In this document: one piece after another, positions 25,251 through 34,462 of the stretch
Layout: each line of letters starts with the position of its first letter
Numbering within the stretch: position 1 is the stretch's first letter
Assembly (NCBI GenBank): GCA_024515975.1
Contig: JAMSKV010000013.1
Span: 1 to 64,000 of the forward strand
Direction of reading: 5' to 3'
DNA: 64,000 nt
Source of the DNA: Endosaccharibacter trunci
GTDB lineage: Bacteria; Pseudomonadota; Alphaproteobacteria; Acetobacterales; Acetobacteraceae
The notes under the pieces: model-generated
What the model saw: only the letters and a program-made list of their open reading frames with translations
Told to the model about the DNA's origin: nothing
Databases searched by the model: none
Made by a program: the position numbers and the translations under genes

Positions 25251-25314
25251 CGGGTTGCCGTCAGCGCCGGAGCCTGGGGCACCAGGCCCCCGAATATGGG
25301 TTCGAAGACCGCCG

Positions 25315-26280
25315 TCATGCCATCTGCATCCGGGACAGACGGTCGAGCACGGCCATCCGCACCGCTACCCCCATCTCCACCTGCTCCTGGATCACGCTCT
25401 GCTGCGGATGATCGGCCACCTGGCTGTCGATCTCCACGCCGCGATTCATCGGGCCCGGATGCATCACCAGCGCGCCCGGCTTGGCCCTGGCCAGACGCAC
25501 CGTATCGAGCCCGTAGAAGCGGAAATATTCCCGCGCGCTCGGCACCAGCCCGCCCGCCATGCGCTCGCGTTGCAGGCGCAGCATCATCAGCACGTCGGCG
25601 CCTTCCACGCCGTGATCCATGTTGTGGCAGATCTCGACGCCGAGGCGGTCCGCATCGGCCGGCATCAGCGTCGGCGGCCCGACCAGGCGCACCTGGCTGC
25701 CCATGGCGGTCAGCAGATGGATGTTGGAGCGCGCGACCCGCGAATGGGCGACGTCGCCGCAGATCGCCACGGTGAGCCCTTCGATACGGCCCAGATTGCG
25801 CCGTATCGTGAGCGCGTCGAGCAGCGCCTGGGTCGGATGTTCGTGCGTGCCGTCTCCGGCATTGATCACCGCGGCATCCACCTTGCGCGCCAGCAGTGCC
25901 GGCGCGCCGGATTGCGCGTGACGCACCACCAGCAGGTCGGTGCGCATGGCGTTCAACGTCGCCGCCGTGTCGAGCAGGGTCTCGCCCTTGTTCACCGAGG
26001 AGGTGGACACGGACATGTTGATCACGTCGGCGCCGAGCCGCTTGCCGGCGAGCTCGAACGAGGTGCGCGTGCGTGTGGAGTCCTCGAAGAACAGGTTGAT
26101 CAGCGTGCGCCCGCGCAGCAGGTCGCGCTGCGTCTTGCGCGAGCGGTTCAGCAGCACGTAGTTTTCGGCCAGATCGAGAAACGGCTCGATCCGGCTCGGG
26201 TGCATGCCCTGCAGCCCGAGCAGATGGCGTTCGGAGGCGGTGCCGCCGAAGAACCCGCCGCTTCCCCGCCCGTCAGCCAC
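25315..26280 (-). CDS. pyrB: Aspartate carbamoyltransferase catalytic chain
   Basis: 321 residues. It condenses carbamoyl phosphate with aspartate in pyrimidine synthesis. Carbamoyl-phosphate loop [25 protein letters not shown], and the aspartate-binding region near [10 protein letters not shown] are present. The start is a GTG at 26280 that overlaps the gltX stop by eight bases. The pyrC-like gene follows after 64 bases. No pyrI regulatory gene is seen, so the enzyme probably pairs with the inactive dihydroorotase homologue. Confidence 0.93.
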   Translation of the reverse strand: MADGRGSGGFFGGTASERHLLGLQGMHPSRIEPFLDLAENYVLLNRSRKTQRDLLRGRTLINLFFEDSTRTRTSFELAGKRLGADVINMSVSTSSVNKGETLLDTAATLNAMRTDLLVVRHAQSGAPALLARKVDAAVINAGDGTHEHPTQALLDALTIRRNLGRIEGLTVAICGDVAHSRVARSNIHLLTAMGSQVRLVGPPTLMPADADRLGVEICHNMDHGVEGADVLMMLRLQRERMAGGLVPSAREYFRFYGLDTVRLARAKPGALVMHPGPMNRGVEIDSQVADHPQQSVIQEQVEMGVAVRMAVLDRLSRMQMA

Positions 26281-27676
26281 CGATCGCGGCTCCGATCCGC
26301 GCCATCACCTCGTCCCGGCCCAAGGCCGCCGCCGTGGCGTCGATCCCGGGGCTCATGGAACTGCCGGTGAGCGCCGCGCGCAGCGGCTGCGCCACCTGGC
26401 CGAGCTTGCGGCCCTGCTGTTCCGCGAACTGGCGCAAGGCGGCATCGATCTCGGCCGGCGCGAACGGCTCCACCGGCGCCAGGGCCGCCGCCAGATCGCG
26501 CAGCAGGCCGCGCGCGTCCGGGGTCAGCAGCGAGGACGCCTTGGCGTCCATCGGCAGCGGGATGTCGCGCGCCAGGAAGGCGGCGCTGTCGGCGAGATCG
26601 ACCAGCGTCCTGGCGCGTTCCTTGAGCCCGCTCATCAGCGTGCGGATGCGGGTGCGGGCGACCGCGTCGAGACGAAGCCCTTCGCGGCCTTCGAGCCGTT
26701 GCAGCACCTCGGCGGTGAGGCGGTCGTCATCGGCCTGACGCAGCCAGACGCCGTTCAGATGCGTCAGCTTGGTGTAGTCCATGCGGCTGGCGGAGCGCCC
26801 GACGCCGTCCAGGTCGAACAGGCGGATCTGCTCGTCGCGCGAGAGCACCTCGGCGTCGCCATGGCCCCAGCCGAGACGCAGCAGGTAGTTGTTGAGCGCT
26901 TCCGGCAGGAAGCCCTCTTCCTTGAACTCGACCACGCTCTGCGCGCCGTGCCGCTTGGACAGCTTGGCGCCGTCCGGGCCGTGGATCAGAGGCAGATGGG
27001 CGAAGTGCGGCCGTTCCCAGCCCATCAGCGCGTAGATCTGCGACTGGCGGAAGGTGTTGGTCATGTGGTCGTCGCCGCGGATCACATGGGTGATGCGCAT
27101 GTCGTGATCGTCGCACACCACGGCGTGCAGATAGGTGGGCGTCCCGTCCGCGCGCAGGATGATCATGTCGTCCATCTCGGCATTGGCGACCCTGATCTCG
27201 CCCTGGACGAGATCGTTCACCACGGTCTCACCCTCCTGCGGCGCGCGCAGGCGGATGGTGTAGGGCGCGCCCGGCGGCGCCTCCGACGGATCGCGGTCAC
27301 GCCACATGCCGTTATAGCGCGGGGGGCGGCCCTCGGCCTGCGCCTGCTCGCGCATCTGCTTCAGCTCGTCCTGGGTGCAGAAGCACTTGTAGGCGTGGCC
27401 CTTGGCGAGCAGCTCCAGCGCCACCTCGGTGTGTCGCGCCTGGCACGTCGACTGGAACACCGGCGGCTCGTCGGGGGTCAGACCCATCCAGTCCAGACCT
27501 TCGAAGATCACGTCGACGGCGCGCTGGGTCGAGCGCTCCTTATCGGTGTCCTCGATGCGAAGCAGGAACTGCCCGCCGTGATGGCGGGCGAACAGGAAGT
27601 TGAACAAGGCGGCGCGGGCGTTGCCGATATGCAGCAGGCCGGTCGGGCTGGGCGCGAAACGTGTGCGGACGGTCAT
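26273..27676 (-). CDS. gltX: Glutamyl-tRNA synthetase
   Basis: 467 residues. A class I aminoacyl-tRNA synthetase charging tRNA-Glu. HIGH-type motif in [15 protein letters not shown] near the start, KLSKRHGA (KMSKS loop), and an all-helical anticodon-binding C-terminal half. The ATG at 27676 has AGGAGAG six bases upstream; the open frame continues upstream without similarity. Acetobacteria often carry two GluRS genes, one able to charge tRNA-Gln; the sequence alone does not say which this is. It heads the pyrB-pyrC-plsY group. Confidence 0.94.
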   Translation of the reverse strand: MTVRTRFAPSPTGLLHIGNARAALFNFLFARHHGGQFLLRIEDTDKERSTQRAVDVIFEGLDWMGLTPDEPPVFQSTCQARHTEVALELLAKGHAYKCFCTQDELKQMREQAQAEGRPPRYNGMWRDRDPSEAPPGAPYTIRLRAPQEGETVVNDLVQGEIRVANAEMDDMIILRADGTPTYLHAVVCDDHDMRITHVIRGDDHMTNTFRQSQIYALMGWERPHFAHLPLIHGPDGAKLSKRHGAQSVVEFKEEGFLPEALNNYLLRLGWGHGDAEVLSRDEQIRLFDLDGVGRSASRMDYTKLTHLNGVWLRQADDDRLTAEVLQRLEGREGLRLDAVARTRIRTLMSGLKERARTLVDLADSAAFLARDIPLPMDAKASSLLTPDARGLLRDLAAALAPVEPFAPAEIDAALRQFAEQQGRKLGQVAQPLRAALTGSSMSPGIDATAAALGRDEVMARIGAAIGG

Positions 27677-27779
27677 GGAGCGCTCTCCTAGCACGGGCGG
27701 TTCGCGCACGCACGGTGGCGTGCGCGTTGCGGGAACGGGGCGCTGGAGCGCGCAGGCCGGGTTTGCTAACGTTTCGTCA

Positions 27780-30044
27780 GTGCACGGTTCCGCCCTCCTT
27801 CGCAGGCCGCTCGGACGCCGCCTTCCATCCGCCCTGGGCGCGAGCCCGGGTGCGATCGGCAGGGCGGCCCGGCGCGGCTGGGCTTCGATCCGCATCGGGC
27901 TGGAGGCAGATCGCGACCGCCTGGTCTTGTGGCTGGCGCCGCTGGTCGGGACGGGAATCGTCCTTTATTTCGCGCTGCGCAGCGAACCGTCGCTCCGGGC
28001 GGGGCTGATACCGGTTCTGGTGCTGCTGCCGCTGCTGGGTCTCGCGCGGCGCAACCGGATCGCGCATGCGCTCGTGGCTGCCCTGCTGGCGGTGTCGGTC
28101 GGGTTTCTGGCCGCCCAGCTATCCACCCTGCATCGTTCGCCGCTGCCGGTGCTCCCCCGCAAGGCCGCACTGCTGACCGGGCGTGTGGGGGCGGTCGACC
28201 TGATGCCGGACGGCCGCCGCCGGGTGACGCTGAACGCCGTGACGATGGCGCTGGCCGCGCCGCCTGCGGGGGGTGTTTCCGCTGCGCTGGAGCAGACGGA
28301 CCGGTCGTTTCGCGTCCGGCTTCGGCCCGATGACGAGGTGGTGCTGCATGTGGGCGACCATGTGCGCCTGCGTGCGCTGCTGCGCCCTCCACCCGCGCCG
28401 GACTTTCCCGGCGGCCGGGACGGGCAGCGCGACGCGTTCTTCGGTGGGCAGGCCGGATCGGGGCGGGCCCTGTCGGACGCGATCCTCCTGGCTCCTGCAA
28501 GCGAGCACGGCGTCCGGCCCTGGCTGCGCCGGACGCGGGAGGCCGTGGCGGCGCGGATTCTCCAGATCCTGCCCGGCCCGCGCGGCGCCGTGGCGGCGAC
28601 CATGCTGACCGGGCTCGGCGCATCGATCCCGCAGAGCGATCGCGACGCGTTCGCCGCCTCCGGCCTCGCCCATCTGCTCGCCGTCGCCGGGCTGCATCTG
28701 GGCGTGGTGATGATGTTCGGCCTGGCCATCGTCCGCTTCGGACTGGCGTCCTGGGAATGGGCGGCGCTGCGTCTGCCCTGCCGCCAGATTGCGGCCGTGT
28801 GCGCGCTGGTTCTGGGCGCGGGCTACATGCTGTTGACCGGGCTGCATCTGCCGGGCCTGCGGTCGCTCGCGATGGCCAGCGTGGCGGCGCTGGGCCTGCT
28901 GATCGGCCGGCGCGCGGTGTCGATGCGCGGGCTCGGCTTCGCGGCGCTGCTGATCCTGCTGGCCAGTCCGGCAACGCTGCTCGATGTCGGATTCCAGATG
29001 AGTTTCGCGGCGGTTCTGGCGTTGCTGGCCGGCTACGAAGCGGTGCGTCCCCTGTCGCGGCGCCTGCACGGACCCCATTGGCGCGGCAAGCTGGCGCTCT
29101 ACGCGTTCCAGCTCGTTTTCACCTCGCTCCTGGCCGGCTCCGCGTCCCTGCCTTACGCCGCGTTTCACTTCGGACGGGTCCAGTTCTACTTCGTTCTGGC
29201 CAATCTGCTGGCGGTGCCGATCACGGCGTTCTGGGTTCTGCCGCAGGGCATGCTCGCTCTTCTGGCGATGCCGTTCGGTCTGGACTGGCCCTTCCTGCGC
29301 GCCATGGGCGGCGGCATCGATCTGATCCTCCTGCTGGCGCATGGGGTGGCGGCGTTGCCGGCGGCGAGCCTTCCGGTGCCGCTGGCGCCGGTCTGGGGGC
29401 TGCTGGCGGTGAGCTTCGGCCTGATCTGGCTGTGCCTGTGGCGACGCCGGTGGCGGTTCCTGGCGGTGCTGCCGATCGTGTTCGGCTGCGCGTCGCCCTG
29501 GATGCGGGCGGAGCCGGATCTGCTGGTCTCGTCGGATGCCGGGCTGATCGCGGTGCGGGAGCCGGGCGCCCTTTTGCTGGAGGCCGGAGGGCGCGGCGAC
29601 CCGATGGCGCTGTCGGACTGGCAGAAGGCGCTGGCCCGGCCGGCGCCCCCGGTTCCTCTGCCCGATTCCGGCACGCCCGCGGCCGACGTGACCTGCAATC
29701 CGGTGGCCTGCCTGCTGCAACGGAGCGGCCGAACGGCTCTGCTGATGCAGCCGTCTCACGACAAGCCGGGCGACGACGACGAGACCACGGAGGAGTCCGG
29801 GTTGGAGCCGGGCGATTGCGACGACGTCTCTGTGTTCGTCTCGCCGTCGCCCTCGCGCGGAGCCTGTCCGGGCATACCGCGAATCGACCGGTTCACCGTG
29901 TGGCGGGAAGGACCGCAGGCAGTGTGGCTGGCGCCGGGCGGCGTGCGGATCTGGAGCGCGCGGAAGGACCGCGGCCGCCGTCCCTGGGTGCCGCTCGGGC
30001 CGGGCCGGCCGGGCCCGGCTCTGCCGATGGCGAAGGCGGAATAG
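27780..30044 (+). CDS. ComEC/Rec2-family DNA uptake channel protein
   Basis: About 754 residues. A polytopic inner-membrane protein expected to pass single-stranded DNA into the cell. It has an N-terminal hydrophobic segment pair, a soluble OB-like region (about 100-230), then the Competence domain with SGLAHLLAVAGLHLGVVM and many transmembrane helices. The C-terminal part resembles the metallo-beta-lactamase region but has no HxHxDH motif and contains an acidic insert, so nuclease activity is not expected. The start is uncertain: I use the GTG at 27780, clear of the divergent gltX; an ATG at 27675 overlaps the gltX start codon. dprA is nearby. Confidence 0.82.
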   Translation: MHGSALLRRPLGRRLPSALGASPGAIGRAARRGWASIRIGLEADRDRLVLWLAPLVGTGIVLYFALRSEPSLRAGLIPVLVLLPLLGLARRNRIAHALVAALLAVSVGFLAAQLSTLHRSPLPVLPRKAALLTGRVGAVDLMPDGRRRVTLNAVTMALAAPPAGGVSAALEQTDRSFRVRLRPDDEVVLHVGDHVRLRALLRPPPAPDFPGGRDGQRDAFFGGQAGSGRALSDAILLAPASEHGVRPWLRRTREAVAARILQILPGPRGAVAATMLTGLGASIPQSDRDAFAASGLAHLLAVAGLHLGVVMMFGLAIVRFGLASWEWAALRLPCRQIAAVCALVLGAGYMLLTGLHLPGLRSLAMASVAALGLLIGRRAVSMRGLGFAALLILLASPATLLDVGFQMSFAAVLALLAGYEAVRPLSRRLHGPHWRGKLALYAFQLVFTSLLAGSASLPYAAFHFGRVQFYFVLANLLAVPITAFWVLPQGMLALLAMPFGLDWPFLRAMGGGIDLILLLAHGVAALPAASLPVPLAPVWGLLAVSFGLIWLCLWRRRWRFLAVLPIVFGCASPWMRAEPDLLVSSDAGLIAVREPGALLLEAGGRGDPMALSDWQKALARPAPPVPLPDSGTPAADVTCNPVACLLQRSGRTALLMQPSHDKPGDDDETTEESGLEPGDCDDVSVFVSPSPSRGACPGIPRIDRFTVWREGPQAVWLAPGGVRIWSARKDRGRRPWVPLGPGRPGPALPMAKAE

Positions 30045-30050
30045 GCGCCC

Positions 30051-30734
30051 CTAGGTCGCGGGGGCGTCGCGCTTGTCGGGATAACGGCACCATTCGCGGC
30101 CGACGCAGCGCCAGCATTCCGGCGCGCGCGCCTTGCACACGTAGCGTCCGTGCAGGATCAGCCAGTGGTGCGAGGGGCGCAGCCGTTCGGGCGGGATGCG
30201 AGCCACCAGCCCGTCCTCCACCGCGCGCGGCGTTTTGCCGGGCGCCAGGCCGGTGCGGTTGCCGAGACGGAAGATATGCGTATCCACCGCCATCGCGCTT
30301 TCGCCGAAGAACACGTTCAGCACGACGCTGGCGGTCTTCCGTCCGACGCCGGGCAGCGCTTCCAGCGCCGTGCGATCGCCAGGCACCTGCCCGTCATGCT
30401 CGGCCAGCAGCCGGGCCGACAACGCCACCACGTTGCGCGCCTTGGCGCGCCACAGGCCGATGGTGCGGATATGGCGGGCAACGCCTTCCTCGCCCAGGGC
30501 CACCATGCTCGCCGGATCGGGCGCCTCGCGGAACAGGCCGGCGGTCGCCTTGTTGACGGAAACGTCCGTCGCCTGGGCCGACAGGACGACGGCTACCAGC
30601 AAGGTGAAGGCATCGACATAGGTGAGTTCGCTTTCCGGGTCCGGATTGGCCAGAGCGAGGGCTTCGATGAACCTGGCGACGTCCGCTTTGGTCATGGGTT
30701 TCGGGGTCTTGCGGCGAACGGTTGGGGAATTCAT
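30051..30734 (-). CDS. nth: Endonuclease III
   Basis: 227 residues. A bifunctional DNA glycosylase/AP lyase for oxidised pyrimidines. The helix-hairpin-helix motif LEALPGVGRKTASVVLN carries the catalytic lysine K133; the catalytic aspartate is D151 in VDTHIFRLGNRTG. The Fe-S cluster cysteines C200, C207, C210 and C216 have the usual C-X6-C-X2-C-X5-C spacing. The ATG at 30734 follows GGAG by six bases; an in-frame ATG 17 codons upstream has no good site. It is convergent with comEC. Confidence 0.94.
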   Translation of the reverse strand: MNSPTVRRKTPKPMTKADVARFIEALALANPDPESELTYVDAFTLLVAVVLSAQATDVSVNKATAGLFREAPDPASMVALGEEGVARHIRTIGLWRAKARNVVALSARLLAEHDGQVPGDRTALEALPGVGRKTASVVLNVFFGESAMAVDTHIFRLGNRTGLAPGKTPRAVEDGLVARIPPERLRPSHHWLILHGRYVCKARAPECWRCVGREWCRYPDKRDAPAT

Positions 30735-30891
30735 CTCGGCTCCGGCGGTAGCGGCGAGTAGCAAAAACGATTCGCTGATTTGCAAAAAAGATAACGGAAA
30801 TGTGAATAAGCCCTTGTCAGCTGTCTGGAACGCCCGTATTTCGTATTATTAACGATTTCGATCGTATACGTTTGCGGAGCGCCTCAGCGCC

Positions 30892-31803
30892 ATGTCCAGT
30901 CTGTCTAAGCTGGTTTCGGCACTCAACTCGTTGATGTCGCAAATCCGCTTGCCGCTGCGCGGCCGCAATCTTCTTCTCCAATGTGCTTCGGTTCTGACCG
31001 TCCTGTGCCTGCTGGTGACGGTGGCGCGGCGTGGCGGTTCGGCGGCGATGATCCAGGTTCCCGCGCTGCTGGCCCTCTTGGGCTGTATCGCCGCCGGGAG
31101 GCCCTTCTTTCTGCGCTCCTTGGGCGCGCGGGTCTCTGCATCGCTGACCGGATGCCGCCGCGAGGCCGCCCTTCTGCAACGCCTCCAGACCTTGTGCAGC
31201 AGTGGCGATTTCCCCCAGCGCCACGAGCGCGTCGCCGATCTGGTCGCCTTCCTGGCCGCACAAACCGGTTGCTCGCGTTTCGAACAGAAGCAACTGGCCG
31301 CCGCCTCCGGCCTGCATAATATCGGCCTCGTATCGTTGCCGCCCGGTTTTGCGGGAGGTCCGGGTGCCACCGCGCGCCAGGCCGCCATGCTGGCCCGGCG
31401 TCTGTTGTCTGGGTCCAGCGTGGTGCATCGCCTCGCGATCGAGATGGCGTCCTGCCAAAGCGAGAACTGGGACGGAACCGGCGAAGCCTTCGGTCTGGCC
31501 AACGACGCGATCCCGTTTTCGGCCAGGTTGCTGCATGTCGCCCTCGCGCTGGATGCCTTGCTGCCGCGCACCGGTCGTTTGCCGGACCGGTCGGAACTGG
31601 TCTCGATCGCCGCTCGCCTGGATGCGGAAGGCGGACGCACGCTGGATCCGGCATTGGCCCATCTGTCTTCGCTGCATATCGACGCCCTTGAACTCCTTTT
31701 GCGGTCGCATCTGGGGCGGCACATTCCCTGCGGCATTCAGCCGCAATGGTGGTCTTACGCCACTCAGCCTTACGTCGTCGGGCGTGGTCTCACGGTGGCG
31801 TGA
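30892..31803 (+). CDS. Membrane-anchored degenerate HD-GYP-like protein
   Basis: 303 residues. Two hydrophobic segments (about 27-46 and 52-72) precede a cytoplasmic domain whose layout follows HD-GYP phosphodiesterases. HERVADLVAFLAAQTG (110-126) matches the first helix, and ASGLHNIGLVSLP (138-150) sits where HDIGK is expected. ENWDGTGEAFGLANDAIPFSARLLHVALALDAL matches the HHERWDGxGYP region. The metal-binding HD is HN, the second HH is missing and GYP reads GEA, so catalysis is unlikely. It could still bind c-di-GMP or a partner. The upstream gap (30735-30891) is AT-rich and probably holds promoters. Confidence 0.6.
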   Translation: MSSLSKLVSALNSLMSQIRLPLRGRNLLLQCASVLTVLCLLVTVARRGGSAAMIQVPALLALLGCIAAGRPFFLRSLGARVSASLTGCRREAALLQRLQTLCSSGDFPQRHERVADLVAFLAAQTGCSRFEQKQLAAASGLHNIGLVSLPPGFAGGPGATARQAAMLARRLLSGSSVVHRLAIEMASCQSENWDGTGEAFGLANDAIPFSARLLHVALALDALLPRTGRLPDRSELVSIAARLDAEGGRTLDPALAHLSSLHIDALELLLRSHLGRHIPCGIQPQWWSYATQPYVVGRGLTVA

Positions 31804-31889
31804 AGCGGAGCGGCGCGTGCCCCCCCTCGACGGCGGCCTGCCCGGTTTGCTAAAGGCGCCTCCCCCTTCATCCTGAACCGGAGCGCCGC

Positions 31890-33728
31890 ATGGCCCCCGT
31901 ATCCGCCCGCCCGCGGCGGAGCGGCCGTGCCGTCTTCATCGCGGTGCTGTCTTTTCTGGCCACGCACTGGCGCCGCCGTCCCGCCCTGGTCGCCGTCGTG
32001 GCGGGGGGCATGGCTCTGGCGACCCTGACGGATGTTCTGACGCCGATCCTGTCCGGCCGCCTGGTGGATGACGTGACTCGCCTTCCGCCCGGTCTGCTCG
32101 GGGCCGGCCAAAAGCGGCCGCCCGAAGCGCTGGCGGCGCTGCACGATGCGCTGCGGATGCTGGGCGGCCTCGCCGCTCTCGGCGTGTGTTCCGTGCTCGG
32201 GCGGCGCATCGGGTTCATCGGCATCACCCGGCTGACCGTGCGGATCATGAGCGACATCGCCCGCTCGGCCTTCGCCCGCGTGCAGCGTTTCTCCACCGAC
32301 TGGCATGCCAACACCTTCGCCGGTTCCACCGTCCGCCGGATCACCCGCGGCATGTGGGCTGTGGACCAGCTCGACGACACGCTTTTGCTGATGCTGCTGC
32401 CGAGCGTGCTGGTGCTGGCCGGAACCACGGTGGTGCTCGCGTTCCGCTGGCCGATGATGGGGTTGATCCTGGGCCTGGGGTCGGTGGGGTTCGCCGCCCT
32501 GTCGATCGGCATGACCCTGTTCTACGTGGCGCCCTCTGCGCGGCTGGCGAACCAGTGGGATACGCGCGTCGGCGCGGCGCTCGCCGATTCCGTGACCTGC
32601 AACGCGGTGGTGAAGGCGTTCGGCGCGGAGGGCCGCGAGGATGCGCGCCTCGACCGCGTGCTGCGTCGCTGGTCCAGCCGCACCACGCGCACCTGGCTGC
32701 GCGGCACCGACAGCGGCAATCTGCAGAACTTCGCGCTGACCGTTCTGCGCCTGTCGCTGATCGCCGCCGTGCTGTGGCTCTGGTGGCGCGGCCGGGCCGG
32801 GGCGGGCGATGTCGCTTATGTGCTCACCATGATGTTCCTTGTGCAGGGCTATCTGCGCGATATCGGCCAGCAGATCAGCACCGTGCAGCGTTCCGTGAAC
32901 GAGATGGAGGAGATGGTCGCGCTCTACGACCAGCCGCTCGGCGTGCAGGACCGGCCCGGCGCCGGTGCGATCCGCATCGGGCACGGCACGATCCGGTTCG
33001 AGCATGTGCGCTTCCGCTACGAAGGCCCGGCGCGGCCGCTCTACGACGATCTCGACCTGCTGATCCCCGCCGGCTCGCGCGTGGGTCTGGTCGGGCCCTC
33101 CGGCTCCGGCAAGACCACGCTGACCAAGCTGCTCCAGCGTCTCTACGACGTGTCCGGCGGCCGCATCCTGATCGATGGGCAGGATATTGCGGTGGTGACG
33201 CAGGAAAGCCTGCGCGCGCAGATCGCCCTGGTGCCGCAGGAGCCGGTGCTGTTCCACCGCTCGCTGGCCGAGAACATCGCCTATGGCAGGCCGTCCGCCT
33301 CGCTGCCGGAGATTCGCGAGGCGGCGCGTCTCGCCAACGCGCTCGATTTCATCGAGCGCCTGCCGGGCGGGTTCAACACCCTGGTGGGCGAACGCGGCGT
33401 GAAGCTGTCCGGCGGCGAGCGCCAGCGCATCGCCATCGCCCGCGCCTTTCTGGCCGATGCCCGGGTGCTGATCCTGGACGAGGCCACGTCGAGCCTCGAT
33501 TCCGAATCAGAGGCGCTGGTGCAGGAAGCGATGGGGCGGCTGATGCAGGACCGCACGGTGATCGTGATCGCGCACCGCTTGTCGACGGTGGTCTCACTGG
33601 ATCGCATCCTGGTGTTCGAGCACGGCAGGGTGGTCGAGGACGGTGCGCACGAGGCACTGCTGGAACAGCCGGACGGGCTGTATCGTCGGCTCTACGAGCG
33701 GCAATCGCTGGGGTTGGCGGCGGAATAG
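31890..33728 (+). CDS. ABC transporter, fused permease and ATPase (type I exporter half)
   Basis: 612 residues. The N-terminal 330 residues form about six transmembrane helices of an MsbA/multidrug-type exporter. The ATPase domain has Walker A GPSGSGKTT, signature LSGGERQRIA, Walker B VLILDEATSSLDS and the switch histidine in VIAHRLSTV. It should act as a homodimer pumping a lipid, peptide or drug outward. The substrate is not evident and no accessory genes adjoin. An unusual inverted-repeat element follows the stop. Confidence 0.9.
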   Translation: MAPVSARPRRSGRAVFIAVLSFLATHWRRRPALVAVVAGGMALATLTDVLTPILSGRLVDDVTRLPPGLLGAGQKRPPEALAALHDALRMLGGLAALGVCSVLGRRIGFIGITRLTVRIMSDIARSAFARVQRFSTDWHANTFAGSTVRRITRGMWAVDQLDDTLLLMLLPSVLVLAGTTVVLAFRWPMMGLILGLGSVGFAALSIGMTLFYVAPSARLANQWDTRVGAALADSVTCNAVVKAFGAEGREDARLDRVLRRWSSRTTRTWLRGTDSGNLQNFALTVLRLSLIAAVLWLWWRGRAGAGDVAYVLTMMFLVQGYLRDIGQQISTVQRSVNEMEEMVALYDQPLGVQDRPGAGAIRIGHGTIRFEHVRFRYEGPARPLYDDLDLLIPAGSRVGLVGPSGSGKTTLTKLLQRLYDVSGGRILIDGQDIAVVTQESLRAQIALVPQEPVLFHRSLAENIAYGRPSASLPEIREAARLANALDFIERLPGGFNTLVGERGVKLSGGERQRIAIARAFLADARVLILDEATSSLDSESEALVQEAMGRLMQDRTVIVIAHRLSTVVSLDRILVFEHGRVVEDGAHEALLEQPDGLYRRLYERQSLGLAAE

Positions 33729-33748
33729 GGAGGCGGATGGGGGAGAAT

Positions 33749-33860
33749 CTTCTTTTTCTGAAGAAAAAGAAGCAAAAAGACTTTGTCCGTTTGGTTCGGA
33801 GTGTGCGGCTGTGCACGAAGGCCAACGGACGGAAGTTCTTTGGTTCTTTCTTTCAAGATA
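33749..33860. repeat. AT-rich imperfect inverted repeat, possible dispersed element
   Basis: A perfect 10-bp hairpin (CTTCTTTTTC, loop TGAA, GAAAAAGAAG; 33749-33772) opens a larger imperfect palindrome. Its left arm (about 33773-33798, core GTCCGTTTGG) matches in reverse the right arm (about 33816-33845, core CCAACGGAC). The stretch is strikingly A/T-rich against the surrounding genes and lies between the ABC transporter stop and a GNAT gene. It looks like a dispersed intergenic repeat and may also terminate transcription. Confidence 0.5.
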
Positions 33861-33907
33861 GAATACCTCTTCGATTCTCGCCTGATAAATTGAGGAAGGA
33901 ATCCGAG

Positions 33908-34462
33908 ATGGATGGTTCACGAGCAGACCGTCTGGCGCTGCGCCCGCTCCGTTCGTCCGACGCCGACGCCTTGTTTCCGACAATGGCCGATCCGGAGGCG
34001 ATGCGATGGTGGTCTCGCGCACCCTTCGTGCATGTCGGGGAATTGCGGGATCATTTCACTCCTTCGGATGGCTCGCCCTGGCGCTCATGGGCGATCCTCC
34101 GCACCGGCGAGGATGACGCCATCGGCGTCGTATCGGCTGGCCGGAAGCGCGAAGGCGTGTCCGAGATCGGCTATCTGCTGTCGCGGGATGCGCAGGGGCG
34201 AGGCTATGCGCGCGAGGCGGTTGCCATGCTGATCGACCGGCTCATCGCCGAGGGCCATCGGCGCGTGTTCGCCGATACGGACCCGGAGAATCGGTCCTCG
34301 ATCGCGCTGCTCACGAGGCTGGGCTTTACGCTGGAAGGCCGGTTGCGGGCGGAGTGGCGCACCCATATCGGCGTCCGGGATTCGCTGATCTACGGCCTCC
34401 TGGCCGAGGAATGGCGCCGCCCGGAAATCGGAGCGCGCCCGCTCAGCCCGCCCGGAGCGTGA
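33908..34462 (+). CDS. GNAT family N-acetyltransferase
   Basis: 184 residues. Starts at the ATG 33908 with GGAAGGA seven bases upstream. It has the RimJ/RimL-like layout: RLALRPLRSSDADALF, then the acetyl-CoA loop RDAQGRGYAREAV and DTDPENRSSIALLTRLGFTLEGRLR. Proteins of this type acetylate ribosomal proteins, small amines or aminoglycosides; the substrate cannot be told. It overlaps the 3' end of the convergent phosphoesterase gene by 20 bases. Confidence 0.88.
   Translation: MDGSRADRLALRPLRSSDADALFPTMADPEAMRWWSRAPFVHVGELRDHFTPSDGSPWRSWAILRTGEDDAIGVVSAGRKREGVSEIGYLLSRDAQGRGYAREAVAMLIDRLIAEGHRRVFADTDPENRSSIALLTRLGFTLEGRLRAEWRTHIGVRDSLIYGLLAEEWRRPEIGARPLSPPGA

Noticed and set aside
31770-33257. 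Minus-strand 495-codon frame opposite the ABC transporter
   Set aside because: His/Gln/Arg-rich antisense translation with no domain; the plus-strand exporter has Walker A, B and signature motifs.
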